A stretch of 5,919 bases of DNA from Actinomycetes bacterium (GTDB lineage: Bacteria > Actinomycetota > Acidimicrobiia > Acidimicrobiales > Palsa-688). Positions 5,535 through 5,919 of this stretch are shown here, one piece after another. The notes below the pieces were generated by a model. The model made no database searches. It was not told the origin of the DNA and was given only the letters and a program-made list of their open reading frames with translations. The position numbers were made by a program, and so were the translations under genes. Location: contig JAKACE010000131.1 of the NCBI GenBank assembly GCA_021821705.1, forward strand, positions 1-5,919, read 5' to 3'. The stretch's first letter is position 1. Each line of letters opens with the position of its first letter.

Positions 5535-5554
5535 CAGAAAGATGCGTGTATTCG
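5527..5554 (+). promoter_or_regulatory. Divergent plus-strand promoter candidate
   Basis: TTGACT (5527-5532) and TATTCG (5549-5554) with 16-nt spacing face away from hipB. The -10 lacks the final T. No intact gene follows, so this may be a leftover promoter of a decayed gene or a chance match in less GC-rich DNA. Confidence 0.35.
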
Positions 5555-5558
5555 GCTG

Positions 5559-5575
5559 ATCCCATCGTATCCCAT
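5559..5575. repeat. ATCCCAT direct repeat with 10-bp period
   Basis: ATCCCAT occurs at 5559-5565 and 5569-5575, one helical turn apart, just after the plus-strand promoter candidate. Same-face repeats of this kind can bind a regulator; two copies may also be chance. Confidence 0.3.
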
Positions 5576-5637
5576 AGCTTGTTGCGTGTAGACCGCCACT
5601 GGCGAGACGACATCTCAAGCCAGGGGACCGAACACGC

Positions 5638-5890
5638 GTGCTACGCAGTGGGTATATGTCACCCCGGCCGGTGACATTCGTCGAAGCCGTGATCCCTGAC
5701 GAGACCAGCGCCGAGACTTCGAGTGCCCGCCGCCGCAGGGAACGACCGATCGAACTCGCTATGTCAAGGTGGCCAGCATCGAGGACCTGCAGCGACCGGA
5801 GCTGCACGGATGGATCGAAGCAGCGGGCCGCACACCTGGGTGGAGGTGAAAGGCCCGGGTCAACGACTGCGACGCCAGGCCTCATCATGA
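5638..5890 (+). pseudogene. Decayed coding-like stretch of unknown family
   Basis: No single frame gives a convincing protein, but three successive plus frames do in pieces. From GTG 5638 or ATG 5656 the frame reads RPVTFVEAVIPDETSAE and on to ERPIELA near 5759. From 5760 another frame reads YVKVASIEDLQRPELHGWIE, then AAGR, to about 5831. From 5831 the third frame reads HTWVEVKGPGQRLRRQA and stops at TGA 5888-5890. The joins fall back to back at about 5759 and 5831 with no overlap, as expected of a gene carrying two frameshifts. I do not recognise the family. The stretch sits downstream of the plus-strand promoter candidate and diverges from hipB. Chance open reading in GC-rich DNA is the alternative. 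Confidence 0.25.
5656..5677. repeat. Perfect 8-bp inverted repeat with 6-bp spacer
   Basis: ATGTCACC (5656-5663) and GGTGACAT (5670-5677) flank CCGGCC. The first arm contains an ATG in frame with the coding-like plus stretch that follows. It could be an operator, a recombination or integration half-site pair, or an RNA hairpin. There is no T-tract, so a terminator is unlikely. Confidence 0.45.
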
Positions 5891-5919
5891 CGACGTAGAT
5901 CGAACCGCTCGATAACGGT

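Larger units (their letters stand above)
5449..5637. other. Less GC-rich intergenic region upstream of hipB
   Basis: This stretch carries no gene and is visibly less GC-rich than the rest of the window. It holds the hipBA promoter, a divergent promoter candidate and several short repeats listed separately. CCTAGG at 5452-5457 is a 6-bp palindrome in the hipB leader. The composition suits a regulatory region and may also mark a junction of transferred DNA. Confidence 0.6.

Noticed and set aside
5181..5888. Long minus-strand frame running through hipB and its upstream region
   Set aside because: It overlaps hipB in another frame, crosses the hipBA promoter, and shows no domain.
1..5919. CRISPR array, tRNA or rRNA gene, insertion sequence
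   Set aside because: No regularly spaced repeats, no cloverleaf or rRNA-like stretch, and no transposase or paired terminal repeats with target duplication were seen.

Overview
The window is GC-rich throughout, with strong G/C preference at third codon positions, GTG and TTG starts, and at least one gene whose start codon sits at the expected transcription start (leaderless style). These traits point to an actinobacterium; genus cannot be told from sequence alone. The content is an accessory island of defence and toxin-antitoxin modules with decayed pieces between them, not a housekeeping region.

Layout. 1-377 has no gene I can support. 378-1337 (+) encodes an aminoglycoside-phosphotransferase-fold kinase closest to hygromycin B kinases; its HGD motif is intact but the usual metal-binding Asp is replaced by Ser. 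1338-1585 is intergenic and ends with a short stretch that looks like the C-terminal tail of a PglX-type DNA methyltransferase, probably a remnant. 1586-2213 (+) is a ribbon-helix-helix antitoxin and PIN toxin pair in overlapping frames. 2441-3400 (+) is the nuclease subunit McrC of a McrBC-type restriction system, with an intact active site but a damaged or truncated N-terminus and no McrB in the window. 3448-3636 (+) is a short reading frame with a perfect 8-bp inverted repeat near its start. On the minus strand, hipB (5448 to 5110) and hipA (5110 to 3803) form a one-nucleotide-overlap operon behind a near-consensus promoter at 5487-5515. 5449-5919 is less GC-rich near hipB and holds divergent promoter-like elements, inverted repeats and coding-like pieces in three successive plus frames, which looks like decayed sequence.

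How it fits together. Two complete toxin-antitoxin modules (PIN/RHH and HipBA) flank a restriction-type locus that now has only McrC, plus a possible methyltransferase tail. The simplest reading is a defence island in which restriction-modification genes have been lost or rearranged while self-maintaining toxin-antitoxin units persist. No clearly new multi-gene system is demonstrable. The most open items are the small gene after mcrC, the Ser-for-Asp kinase, and the orphan McrC.
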